Source: Acanthamoeba castellanii str. Neff (taxonomy: Eukaryota; Discosea; Longamoebia; Acanthamoebidae). From it: a DNA stretch of 60,381 nucleotides. Position 1 is the stretch's first letter; each line of letters begins with the position of its first letter. A model generated the notes under the pieces. The model did no database searches, was not told where the DNA came from, and was given only the letters and a program-made list of their open reading frames with translations. Shown piece after piece: positions 51,738-60,381 of this stretch. The stretch is taken from contig NW_004457329.1 of NCBI RefSeq assembly GCF_000313135.1, positions 1,269-61,649 on the forward strand, read 5' to 3'. A program made the position numbers and the translations under genes.

Positions 51738-53570
51738 TCAGTCATCCTTGCTGCCCTCCGCTTCGGCCTCTGGTGCAGCTGCAGGGCCTCGACCTCGCTG
51801 GCCGCGAGGCTTGGCAGCCTTGGCCTTGGGTGCGCGTTCGGGAACGGGTCCAAAGAGGTGCTTCTGGGACTGGAAGACCATGGCCTGCGCGTCGGACTGC
51901 GTCACCCACGAGAAGGCGTCGAGCTCGGGCAGGCCGCGCACATGCACGGGCGAGTAGTCTCCCTCAATGAGCGACGTGCACGTGAGCTCTTTCGTCCTGT
52001 GCAATCGCAGCAGGCCCTCCTTGTCGTCTATCTCATACACCAGCACCTGTTGTTGTTGTTGTCGCAGTCAACGATGAGCAGAGCCGTGTGTGTGTGTGTG
52101 TGTCGGGCCGCGGTGGTCACTGTGGCGCCTGCGTGAAGAGGGCAGGCGTACCGTCTTCTTGGCGGCACCCTTGCCTACGGTGTAGGAGTTGATGGGCTGA
52201 GCGTCCGGGGCCGGGATGAGCGAGGTGAGCGGCTCCTCGCCCTTGAGGTCGATCCCCGTCTCCTCCTTCAGCTCCCTTATGGCCGCCTCGATCGGCGTCT
52301 CGTCCGCGTCGACGATGCCCTTCGAGATGGTCCAGCTGCCGTCAGTTGCAGCGGGCGGCTTCCTGTTGGTGGCGTGGCACACGAGGTAGAGGTCGGCCGA
52401 CTTGATGAGGAAGCCCGCCGACGTCAGCGGGCCTCTCGGCTCGGGCTTCGGGACCCGCTCCCGCGCCTTGGGGTCATAGTCAAGTCTGCACAGTGTCGGT
52501 GGGCACAATGGGAACAGAGGAGACGCGCTTAGACCAAGACTGAGACAGACGGCTGGGGATTGGCGACATGTACTCGGGGATGTCGTCGGTTTCCCAAAGG
52601 CGCTCCCCGCGAAGGAGCATCAACAGCACAAATGCGTGGCCCATCTTCTTGTTGGGGTCGTCCAGCACCTGGGCGTGAGTGCGAACGTTGCTTCAGCGTG
52701 TGCGGGTGAAGAGCCGATTGTTATATGTGTGTGAGTTGTAGGTGGGTGCGTACCTGCTGCAGGGTGCGGCCCATGGAGACGTGGTCGTAGCCATCAAAGT
52801 CCCAGAGATAGAGTCGCTTGTTCTGTCGGTATATCTTGGCCAGCTTCTTGAACGCCACCGAGTTCTCCACCTGATCAACAACATTCAATCGGGGTTGTAG
52901 TGCTTGCTTGGTGCAAGGTGTGAAGCGGTGAGGGCCACCTACCAACGAGGCGTACAGCGGTGCGTAGATGCGCTTGCGGGCCGCTACGTAGCCATACTTC
53001 TTCCCGTCCCAGTACGAGTACTCGGGCTTGGCGCCTGCAATGTGACCCAGCTCGTCAACACAAAGGGCTCCTCTTTTCGCCACGCGGGTGTGTGGTGTGT
53101 GTGCAGTACCTCTGCCCATGGGGAATCGCACGGGGTCCGGGTTGGCCCATCCAGCCAGCGCCCACTCCCAGTACTCGGCAGTAGGCTCGCCCGTCACCGG
53201 GTCCACGTGTTGCTTGTACACCTGAATTCGCCACGTGAGCACGGTACACACCGGTTCGGAGGGAGGGGCAAAACCACTTGGTTACCTTGGCATACTGCCA
53301 GGCGTTCTCTACGTTCTTGGCGACGTGACCGTCGTAGAGCGACACAGGCCCCAGGAAGAAGGGACTCAGCCTAAGCGCATGGCACATTAGTCAAGAGCAA
53401 GCGAAGCAGGCCAACACCAAACGAAAGGGAGGAGTTGTTGTCATTATTTACCCGTGGCACCAGGGCTCTTTGGAGCGGGAGGTGCAGTTGACCATCAAAA
53501 CAGAGGGGTCCACGTAGTCCCGCCCGTTCACCGTGCGCGCGTCACACTCCACCCTTGAGTCAGCCTCCAT
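51738..53570 (-). CDS. NADAR-like domain fused to a Nudix hydrolase
   Basis: Start MEADSRVECDARTVNGRDYV at 53570. Five exons give a globular domain: LSPFFLGPVSLYDGHVAKNV, ENAWQYAKVYKQHVD, WALAGWANPDPVRFPMGRGA, YVAARKRIYAPLYASLVE, LYLWDFDGYDHVSMGRTLQQ and NKKMGHAFVLLMLLRGE. The order LSxF, ENAWQ, MGR, a mid W/D motif and a final MGHAFVLLM resembles the NADAR superfamily, and also an uncharacterised protist/plant family; this is inference. An intron of about 61 bases, donor near 52548 by eye, joins it to a Nudix domain (GPLTSAGFLIKSADLYLVCH). The Nudix box is perfect: GIVDADETPIEAAIRELKEE then TGID, plus coordinates about 52247-52320. The tail GRGPAAAPEAEAEGSKDD ends the protein. Nudix enzymes cleave nucleoside diphosphates such as ADP-ribose; NADAR proteins act on ADP-ribose adducts. 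If the intron is wrong these are two adjacent genes. Confidence 0.7.
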
Positions 53571-54120
53571 CTTAGTCGTTTGTGTGTCCTATGCCTTGGT
53601 TTGTTTTTATCGTGGGGGCAGGCTTGGAGAGTTCCAGGAACGCCTTCTGCGAACAGTACGAAAACAAACCATTGTTGATGAAGATGGGGGCAGGGTCTCT
53701 ATCTTGGTTTGAATCGTTGTTGCTTTGTGGCTATGTTCTACAGTAATAAACAGTTGAAAGCAGAGCAAGAAAAACAAATAAAATCGGCCCAATTCCTTCC
53801 ATCCGCCGGCATCATCGCCTTCCTTGATTTCCTCCTCTTTGCCGCCTTCGATCGAGCAATTTCCGCTGGACCGCAACGATAGGCTTCCTCCATCTTCGTC
53901 TCGAAAGAGATGGCTCCGCTCGATGGTTTGGCGTCTCTCCTCTGTTCATATAGCTTTACCCCTGCTCTTCTTCCTTCACATCTCCCTCCTTCTAGCCCTT
54001 CAGCTGTTCTCCTCCGACGTCGTTTCGGAGAGCCCGCTGTTGCTGCCGTCTTGTCGCACCGCAGGCTGCATGTTCGATTGCGCCTCCTCCGTCGCGTCCT
54101 CGTCGTCTGTCAAATCTTCA
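53571..54120. other. Region without a clear gene between the Nudix fusion and the weak minus-strand frame
   Basis: Minus-strand frames here are acidic and low-complexity: one at 54000-54239 ends QDGSNSGLSETTSEENS; another at 53607-53876 includes EGGKEEEIKEGDDAGGWKEL. They could be exons of the gene at 54121-54444, but I found no intron that joins them in frame. The complementary plus-strand frame is Ser/Leu-rich, as expected for a shadow. Plus-strand AATAAA matches near 53743 and 53776 have no matching gene. Confidence 0.3.
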
Positions 54121-54444
54121 TCATCCTCCTCGGCTCGTTTTCTTCGATGCCGCCTTCTCTCCTTCTCGAGGTACTGGCGGGGGTGGCAGGGCCTCCCCCT
54201 TCGATGCCGCCGCTGGTCCTGCCATCTCGGATGGTCCATGCGAGGGTTGGTTCGATTGGAGATAGTCCTTCACCATAGCCGCATCGGTCACCTTCTGGAA
54301 CGAATTGTAGTCGGGCTGTCCAATGACGATATCGAAATCGCCCTTGCCGCCCTTACCTCCCCTGCTAAGTAGTCCCCCCATGTCGATGTCGATTGATGTG
54401 GCGCGATGTTGAGCAGCGGTGGCCAGGTCGAACACGACAAAGTA
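54121..54444 (-). CDS. Weak hypothetical protein, possibly a 3' exon
   Basis: A minus-strand frame preceded by a good 3' splice site (pyrimidine-rich stretch ending GCGTAG at about 54445-54450) reads YFVVFDLATAAQHRATSIDI, DMGGLLSRGGKGGKGDFDIV, IGQPDYNSFQKVTDAAMVKD, then Pro/Ala-rich sequence to KKTSRGG. A start at ATG 54381 would make it an 87-residue single-exon gene; otherwise the 5' exon is unidentified. The first 60 residues look like a folded protein, the rest disordered. No family recognised. Confidence 0.3.
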   Translation of the reverse strand, partial: YFVVFDLATAAQHRATSIDIDMGGLLSRGGKGGKGDFDIVIGQPDYNSFQKVTDAAMVKDYLQSNQPSHGPSEMAGPAAASKGEALPPPPVPREGEKAASKKTSRGG

Positions 54445-54576
54445 CTACGCGAAAGGGCCAAGGGAAAAACGAACGTGAGTCGTCCGTTGCTCTATTACAC
54501 CAAAATTGTGGTAATAATTATAATTAATATTTATAAATATAAGATGTGCCGCTGGCGCCCCTTCGAGCCACAACAG

Positions 54577-54885
54577 GCTATTACATCAACAACTTGTTCG
54601 ATGTTGCGCACACCTTAAAACCTGGCCATGAAAAATGGGAGTTGGGTTCATACCTTGTTGATAGGGAAAACAGCTCACTGTACGTATCCAAGCTTTGCCC
54701 TCCTTGTTCGTCTTCCTTCCATCAACTCTTGCAGGACAGAGCACGGCCTTGGTCTGCCCAAGTTTGAGCCACTCGAAATCCGGCATTTATCCGGCATCCG
54801 AAATGCAAAAAAAAAACAAAAACAGGTTTCCATCTCCTCAATTTTCAATCTCAATAATCTCTTCCGGAGCGCAAAGAGAAAAAAG
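54577..54885 (+). other. Coding-like exon pair upstream of WDR12, in frame with it
   Basis: Two apparent exons: 54577-54679 (GYYINNLFDVAHTLKPGHEK, then WELGSYLVDRENSS) and from 54735 (TEHGLGLPKFEPLEIRHLSG). They are joined by a GTACGT...CTTGCAG intron in consistent phase, and an acceptor-like CAACAG precedes the first. The frame then runs through KKKQKQ and FNLNNLFRSAKRKK straight into the WDR12 Met. It may be an N-terminal extension of WDR12, a remnant of another gene, or chance. No upstream ATG in frame was found. Confidence 0.3.
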
Positions 54886-56901
54886 ATGGAAGCCGATCCG
54901 ACCCTGAACGAGTCTGAAGCACTTGACTTCGAAAATGAGGAACAGATCGAAGTTCGATTCACCACTAAGCTGACCGATCCCGCGCTTCAAGTCGAGGACA
55001 CCCCCTTCTTCGTTCCCCTCCGGCTTGCGCGCCACGGTCTCTCCGAGATTATCAATTCATTGCTTGATTTGGGTACGAGCGTCCCGCAGCCTTCGTGATT
55101 TTGCATTGCCAGGTTGATCAACTCATCCAATCGCTGATTTGTGGCACAAATCTCGTGTGCAGATCCGCCCCGCCTGTTCGATTTTCTGATTAACAACCAA
55201 TTCTTGCGCACATCCCTGCTCACCTACGTGCAGCAACGAAATGTCAACCGAGTACGTAGGCCGCTTCATGCTCGCCAACCGAGGCACACACGATCTTCTC
55301 ACCACGCTTGCGACACAACAGGAAGAGACGCTCGCAATCGAATACACGGAAGTTATGCCTGAGCCGGAACACAAGCAGGACCTCCCGCACGACGACTGGG
55401 TGGCTTGCGTGGCCGCTGGCGGCAACCCGTACGTATTCAACTTGCGTGTGGGTGCGCCGCGCAGCATCTTACGACCACCGACGTGGGCGCAGGTACATTG
55501 TGTCTGGTTCGTTCGATCAGCAGGCGCGCTTGTGGAATGCGGAAGGTGAGTGCGTTGCGGTGCTGAGCGGCCACACTGGCCCCGTGAAGGGAGTTGCGTG
55601 GATGTCAAAGCGTACGCCTGCCTGCCTTCCCACGACGCGTAAGAGCACGTTTGATTAAATTCATTCATCTCATCCGACCGGTCATACCACACAGCCACTG
55701 CGGAGAGTGCGTCCTTTGTCACCGCTTCACAAGACTTCTCTCTGTTCCACTGGAAGGTACTTCAGCAAACGAGCTATGTACCTGCACAAGCCCGATTTTC
55801 ACCTTTCTGAATTGACACACATAGGTGGATACCACCAACAAAACGAACGAAGCGATCAACAAGTATGTCGGACACACTGGCTCGGTCGAGTGTGTGGCCG
55901 TGGAGCCGACGTTCGAAAGAGTACTGCGCACTACCGCTCTTCTTGCCCCATGGGCGTGCTGCAGGTGGACTGACTTCGTTCGTTCGGTCTGGCCCAGTTT
56001 TGCAGCGGTTCGTGGGATCATTCGATCAAGCTTTGGTACCCCAACTCAACGCCGGCGGAGGAAGAGAAGTCGGAGGTAAAGGACATCGAGATCAAGAAAT
56101 CGGCGAAGAAGAAGGCCAAGGTCACCGCTGAAGTTGCCAAGAAGGTGGGCCGATCACTCTACTCCTCGGCATAGCTACGCTTCCAGGATGTCTCCATATT
56201 CTCTACTAACTCCACTTCCTCTCGGGGACACGCGCAGGGCTCTATCCGTACTCTGCTGGGTCACACGCTCTGCGTGTCTTCCGTAGCATGGCCCACGCCG
56301 TACAACATCTACAGTGGCTCGTGGGACCACTCGCTGCGCCAGTGGGACGTTGAGACCGGAATCGCTACGCGAGTCATGGTACATTAAATTGGCTCTCCTG
56401 CCCATCGCCTTTGCCTGCAAAAACAGCAGAAATGGTGACCAGCAGAATGCGTACAGGCCGGCGACAAGGTCGTAAGCAGCATCTCCTACTCTACTTCGGT
56501 CGGTCTTCTCGCCTCAGGCCACAACGACAAGGTCGTTCGCATCTGGGATCCACGATCTTCCGGTACACACATCGCCAATGTCAACCACACACCCACTAGC
56601 GCCTATATTCACTCCATCGTGTGTCGCACGTGCACGTGTAGATGCCGTGGTAAAGGACCGGTTGATCTCGCACAAGCTGTGGGTGTCGAGCGTGGCCTGG
56701 CACCCGACGTCCAGCCTGCTCCTCACGGGTTCGCACGACGGGACGATCAAGGTGTGGGACGCGCGCAGCCGGATTCCGCTCCACACCCTGCCCGGCCAGC
56801 ACAAGGGCAAGGTGCTCTGCGTGGCGTGGGACGGCGATCGGATCGTCAGCGGCGGCGCCGACAACGTCATCAATATCCACAAGGCCCTCGGTTCTGCTTG
56901 A
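54886..56901 (+). CDS. WDR12: WDR12/YTM1, WD40 ribosome-biogenesis factor
   Basis: Start MEADPTLNESEALDFENEEQ at 54886. The NLE domain follows (IEVRFTTKLTDPALQVEDTP, FFVPLRLARHGLSEIINSLL, PPRLFDFLINNQFLRTSLLT), then TEYVGRFMLANRGTHDLLTT. WD repeats include YIVSGSFDQQARLWNAEGEC, VLSGHTGPVKGVAW, YVGHTGSVECVAVEPTFERF, CSGSWDHSIKLWYPNS, LLGHTLCVSSVAWPTPYNIY, SGSWDHSLRQWDVETGIATR, LLASGHNDKVVRIWDPRSS and LLTGSHDGTIKVWDARSRIP, and the last ends NVINIHKALGSA. A Lys-rich loop (SEVKDIEIKKSAKKKAKVTA) sits between blades. WDR12 acts with BOP1 and PES1 in the PeBoW complex, required for 27S/32S pre-rRNA processing in the nucleolus. About nine introns; borders near 55620-55800 are approximate. Confidence 0.92.
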
Positions 56902-57138
56902 GTCTTTGTTGCAGAAAACACAACACGGTCGACTTGTGCGCACTTCCTGCTGTCGGGTGGTCGAAATTTCGGTACTCGCAACTTGGGGGGGGTGCAAAAG
57001 AAGAACGAAAATTCCATCGTCTGTTTTTTTTTTGCAGGCGCAATACGTGGTTAGCCGAAAGATTGGAAGATTGATCACTTGATTAAGAGGTGGAGAGAGC
57101 GACCAGGAGGATAGAGGAGAGATCAATTTATATCGACG

Positions 57139-58043
57139 ATGTTTAAGAGCTTCTTCGATGGCGTGCTCGAATGGTTCAGAAGCCTCTTCTGGAAGCAGGA
57201 GATGGAACTGACCCTTGTGGGGCTCCAGAATTCAGGCAAGACCACACTGGTTAATGTCATCGCCGTACGTCTTCCCACCTTTGTGCACGTGCCAACCGCC
57301 CGGGCGATTCGCGATCGCCAATTGATTGATGAGCAACTTGATTTTCGCTGGATCTATTCATTGATCGGTTCGAGTGGTCTAATAATTTACTTCAATTCCA
57401 GTCGGGCTCATTCAAAGAGGACATGATCCCCACCGTGGGATTCAACATGAAGAAGGTGACAAAGGGTAACGTCACAATCAAGCTGTGGGACATCGGCGGG
57501 CAGCCCCGGTTTAGGAGCATGTGGGAAAGATACTGCCGAGGGGTGAACGCGATTGTGTACGTATCTTCTTCCTGCATGCGCATTCATCATTCATTCGCAC
57601 GTCCGTGCAAGCTGCAATACTCCCCTTGCTCGTGTGTGCTGATCGAACTTGTGGTGCAGCTACGTGGTGGACGCTGCCGACCAGGAGAAGTTTGAAACGG
57701 CCAAAAAGGAACTGCAGGAGCTCATGAGCAAGCCGCCGCTGGCCGGCATTCCTCTGCTCGTGCTGGCCAACAAGAACGACCTGCCGGAGGCCGTGGGCGT
57801 GCACGACACCATCGAGCTTTTGTACGGCGCCCTCATCCATGCTTCACTACCATCGTCATCCCCTTTGTTACTGACGTTGCAGTTGGTGACAATCTCTTAT
57901 GCTCCTTTGTGTGCCGCGCCTGCAGGGACCTCAAATCAATCACGGGCCGCGAGGTGTGCTGCTACTCCATCTCGGCCAAGAACAATGTCAACATCGACAT
58001 GACCCTCGAGTGGCTTTGCAGGCACTCCAAAAGCAGCAGCTAA
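57139..58043 (+). CDS. ARL8: ARL8-family small GTPase
   Basis: Start [20 protein letters not shown] at 57139: no Gly at position 2, so no myristoylation, as in ARL8, whose amphipathic N-terminus is acetylated. G1 is [15 protein letters not shown]; switch regions read [20 protein letters not shown] and [20 protein letters not shown], the ARL8 hallmark; G4 is [14 protein letters not shown] and G5 [10 protein letters not shown]. Three introns. Length about 185 residues. ARL8 marks lysosomes, recruits HOPS through VPS41 and kinesin adaptors, and drives lysosome positioning and phagolysosome fusion. All nucleotide-binding motifs are intact. Stop TAA at 58041. The T-rich stretch ending TGCAG near 57026-57037 may be a 5' untranslated intron border. 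Confidence 0.95.
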
Positions 58044-58933
58044 GGTAGGTACCCCTCTGTCGGTCAGCCATAGACTCACTGACGCTCTGCTGACCCTGAC
58101 CATCTACACCTCCTCGCCGCGCCTTCTCCAGCAGGGATAGGAAGGAGGCAATTTTGTTGAGTAACCGTTCTGAACGCCTGAGTTGAAGGTGGCCCACGGG
58201 GGCGAGTGGTGCAGCGTCGTAGAGAGGGGAGTGCGCTAACCAACCACCCCATTCACACCAACGCAAAGCCATATAAAGCCAGCTTCACACCCTTCCGTTT
58301 CGTTACTTGGGCAAAAGCAGGTCAACCAAGTGGTCTGCATTTTCAGCTAAGTTGAGGATCCCATAATGGCTCATCTAAGAGGGAGATGGTGGCTTCTTAT
58401 GGGCTTCCTGCAGAGCAGTCCTGTGGGAAGACACCTCAAACCACTGCCAAGGGTTGGAGAGTAGGTATCTTGCTATCCCTTTGTCTAATATCACACCCTC
58501 CTCCTGCAAGGGAGTACTGAGGGCCACTGATGTGGGAATAGCCATGTTAGGAGCCATAAGCCTGTCAGGACCTACTCGGGGGGTTCAACTCCCTCCAGTG
58601 GTAATCTTCATCTTTTTGCTCACAAGAGGAGCCGCTTTTGGCGATGATGACGAAGACCAGGAAGTGAAGGGAGCTCGCAGGTTGGTTGGTGCATGTTCGG
58701 CCAGAAGGGGCAGGCTTTATTGTTCACTTCCTGGCACCACTTGCGGTATGCTTTCGCTGGATGTTGGACCGACCAGTCATCTTGGCGCCGCCAGGTCGCG
58801 AGATGGCCTCCGCCATGAGATACGGGTTGCTCAGCCAGCCCTGGTTGGTAGTGACACACGGTGAGCATTCATGAACATGAACGTGAACATGAACATCATC
58901 ATCAACAATAAACAACTTCAATACAAGGAGAGG
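58044..58933. other. Unexplained 890-base region with lower G+C and an orphan TATA box
   Basis: After the ARL8 stop there is no recognisable gene up to the NOL9 stop. Around 58290-58640 the base composition turns less G+C-rich than the rest. Plus-strand frames (for example GVLRATDVGIAMLGAISLSG and VVIFIFLLTRGAAFGDDDED) and minus-strand frames (NPWQWFEVSSHRTALQEAHK) look partly protein-like but lack starts, splice logic or family motifs. TATAAA at 58272-58277 on the plus strand has no gene behind it. Confidence 0.35.
58272..58277 (+). promoter_or_regulatory. Orphan TATA box
   Basis: TATAAA in context AGCCATATAAAGCCAGC, 229 bases after the ARL8 stop. The following sequence holds a short ATG frame at 58365 (MAHLRGRWWLLMGFLQSS) that stops after about 32 codons. 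It may drive a non-coding or short transcript, or be fortuitous. Confidence 0.3.
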
Positions 58934-60381
58934 CTAGCGTACGCCTCGGAGAAGAGTAGGCGCGGGCAGATGGATGGCGCCCTTCACGAAGGTGTTCACT
59001 CGTTGCAATTGCTCGGGCGGGACAGAGGTGAGCACAAGGAACTGGTGCGTCACGGGGTCGATAGTCCTCACGATTCCTGACAAAAGCGCGGTGCCTGAGC
59101 AACTTGCAGCAAAAGGCTGGACACCCAGACTGGGCGAGCGTACCAAGACCGACGCACTCGCACCGAGGCGCAGACAGAAGGAACGAGGGATAGATCGATT
59201 GACCGCGGCTGAGATCGGCTTGGCCCTGCGTGCATTCATATGAATTACAGCAGTAGTTTCTTAGCAACGTGACGATCATGGTGTGTGTGGCTGTGAGACG
59301 AAAATACCGGAGGAGCACACGAGAGGTAGTCGGCCGTGTCGATGCAGAGACCGACCAGCGAAGCGTTGAAGGCCAGAAGACACTCCGACGGCGGCACGTC
59401 GGCATCCGCAAGCGCCAACCGGATCGCGTTCCAGGGCACTACACCACCACCACCACAACAAACAATCGGTTGGCACGCGACCCCGACCACATGTGTGGAC
59501 GCTGAATGGAGGCGTACCGCGATAGGGGATCTGGGTGACCAGGCTGCCCTCGCTCCAGCAGTCAAAGTAGGCGTCTAATCGCAGTCGCCGCAGGTCGTCG
59601 GGACCGAGGAGCACCCTGGGCCGCTTGGGGGCGACAGCGGGGAGAAGGTGGACCGCGCGGAAGCGGTAGCCCACCTCTTCCTCCACGAACGGAAAGTCGG
59701 GACCCTCTGCGCCACCGCCACCGCCACCGCAGCCACACACACCCAAGTGAGTCGCACGCGACACAACACGACACGCACGGCACGCGTGGGGGGGGGGACA
59801 AGGCCCGTTGCGTACGTGTGGCGTATTCGAGTGTGACGGGGTAGAGATGGACGGCGACGTCGGGGACCCAGGTAGCTGATGAGGTTGCGCAGGACCTCGA
59901 AGCCCAGACCTAACCACAACAACCAACCAACCGCCGCACGGTGAGTTTCGGCCCAGCAAAGGGGCGACACGTTTTGTGGCGCGTTATGCCACGCAATGAA
60001 CCTTTCAGCCAGCCGTGCGTGTTGACGATGAGCGGAAGTCGAGAGAGCGGGATGTCGGTGCCGGGGAGCGTGGCCGTGTAGTAGTAGTCCACCAACATAC
60101 GCATCTGAACCAATGCGTTGGTGTGCGAACGATTCTGAAGTCAGCGCGCGCTAGGCAAGAGGGGAGTGTGTGGTGGTGGTGGTGGTGGTGGTGGTGGTGA
60201 GAGGACAGTCGTACCGCCTGGGAGTAGGTCTCGAAGACCTCGTCCACCGACACATCACCCATAAAGTACGCCCTGGTGTACACACACACAACAGACACAC
60301 GAAAGTAGTGGCCACCGGAGAATGTCAACGACTCGCAACACATTGTGGTATCATTGAAACTCAGGCCGGCGAGGAGACGCA
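58934..60381 (-). CDS. NOL9/Grc3-type polynucleotide 5'-kinase, C-terminal part (5' end beyond the window)
   Basis: Partial gene that runs off the right edge. Exons read AYFMGDVSVDEVFETYSQA, MRMLVDYYYTATLPGTDIPL, LPLIVNTHGWLKG, LGFEVLRNLISYLGP, GPDFPFVEEEVGYRF, AVHLLPAVAPKRPRVLLGP, VPWNAIRLALADADVPPSEC and LLAFNASLVGLCIDTADY. The last exon gives SGIVRTIDPVTHQFLVLTSV and PPEQLQRVNTFVKGAIHLPA, ending TLLRGVR. The order NTHGW(x)KG, then LLxGLCxD and VLTPVPPEQLQRVN is typical of NOL9/Grc3, which phosphorylates 5'-OH RNA ends during ITS2 removal from pre-rRNA. The Walker A and the DxDxGQ region lie outside. The last intron appears to end GCCAAG|CCGATC near 59217; a GTG-rich tract lies in another intron. 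Confidence 0.78.
60173..60198 (+). repeat. (GTG)n trinucleotide repeat in a NOL9 intron
   Basis: Eight or nine GTG units between the exon ending ETYSQA and the one starting MRMLVDYYYT. On the coding strand it is CAC, a pyrimidine-rich stretch within the intron. Confidence 0.85.

Noticed and set aside
44598..58043. Functional cluster of VPS11 and ARL8
   Set aside because: Both act in lysosome fusion, but they lie 8 kb apart with unrelated genes between; proximity alone is weak evidence in a eukaryote.
1..60381. tRNA, rRNA and snRNA genes
   Set aside because: B-box-like strings such as TTCGAATCC near 13806 fall in coding exons and lack a cloverleaf; nothing else resembled a structural RNA.

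Overview
The window reads as nuclear DNA of a free-living amoebozoan, most likely Acanthamoeba. It is G+C-rich and gene-dense. Nearly every gene is cut by many short GT-AG introns of about 50 to 130 bases. The gene families fit an amoeba: an IQGAP-related RasGAP without CH or IQ domains, large kinase-cyclase receptors, VPS11, ARL8, a secreted papain-type protease, and RhoGEFs with CH domains. The organism is inferred from style and families, not from a database match. All gene models were spliced by eye, so outer coordinates are usually firmer than individual exon borders.

Layout, left to right. 139-3779 (+) IQGAP-related RasGAP. 3956-5477 (+) papain-family protease. 5774-7620 (+) F-box/SPRY protein. 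7779-9596 (+) TMEM144-like transporter. 9758-12618 (-) UNC93-like membrane protein. 12834-16498 (-) threonyl-tRNA synthetase. 16582-18155 (+) hydroxylysine-kinase-like enzyme, only 83 bases from the synthetase start. 18675-24522 (+) CH-IQ-DH-PH RhoGEF. 24960-25484 (+) orphan tail-anchored protein. 25833-26783 (-) orphan four-span membrane protein. 26881-27507 (-) dual-specificity phosphatase. 27701-29224 (-) and 30128-32293 (+) are a divergent pair of type I surface proteins, one with a MAM domain and one with a bacterial-type choice-of-anchor K domain. 32472-33729 (-) small LRR protein. 33873-40686 (-) a very large receptor: PstS-like ectodomain, membrane span, TKL kinase, class III cyclase, TKL kinase. 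41202-44331 (-) ABCB6/HMT1-type ABC transporter. 44598-49278 (+) VPS11. 49360-50513 (-) secreted CE1-type esterase. 50989-51673 (+) small orphan. 51738-53570 (-) NADAR-like plus Nudix fusion. 54121-54444 (-) weak hypothetical. 54886-56901 (+) WDR12/YTM1. 57139-58043 (+) ARL8. 58934 to the right edge (-) NOL9/Grc3-type polynucleotide kinase, 5' end outside the window.

No tRNA, rRNA, CRISPR array, transposase or operon was found. Repeats are short-unit arrays, nearly all inside introns, and many are alternating purine-pyrimidine tracts.

Themes. Signalling and cytoskeleton: RasGAP, RhoGEF, phosphatase and the receptor. Endolysosome: VPS11, ARL8, protease and perhaps the ABC transporter. Cell surface: MAM and choice-of-anchor proteins, receptor, secreted esterase. 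Ribosome biogenesis: WDR12 and NOL9. The best candidates for undescribed biology are the PstS-kinase-cyclase-kinase receptor, the NADAR-like/Nudix fusion, and the choice-of-anchor K surface protein beside the MAM protein.
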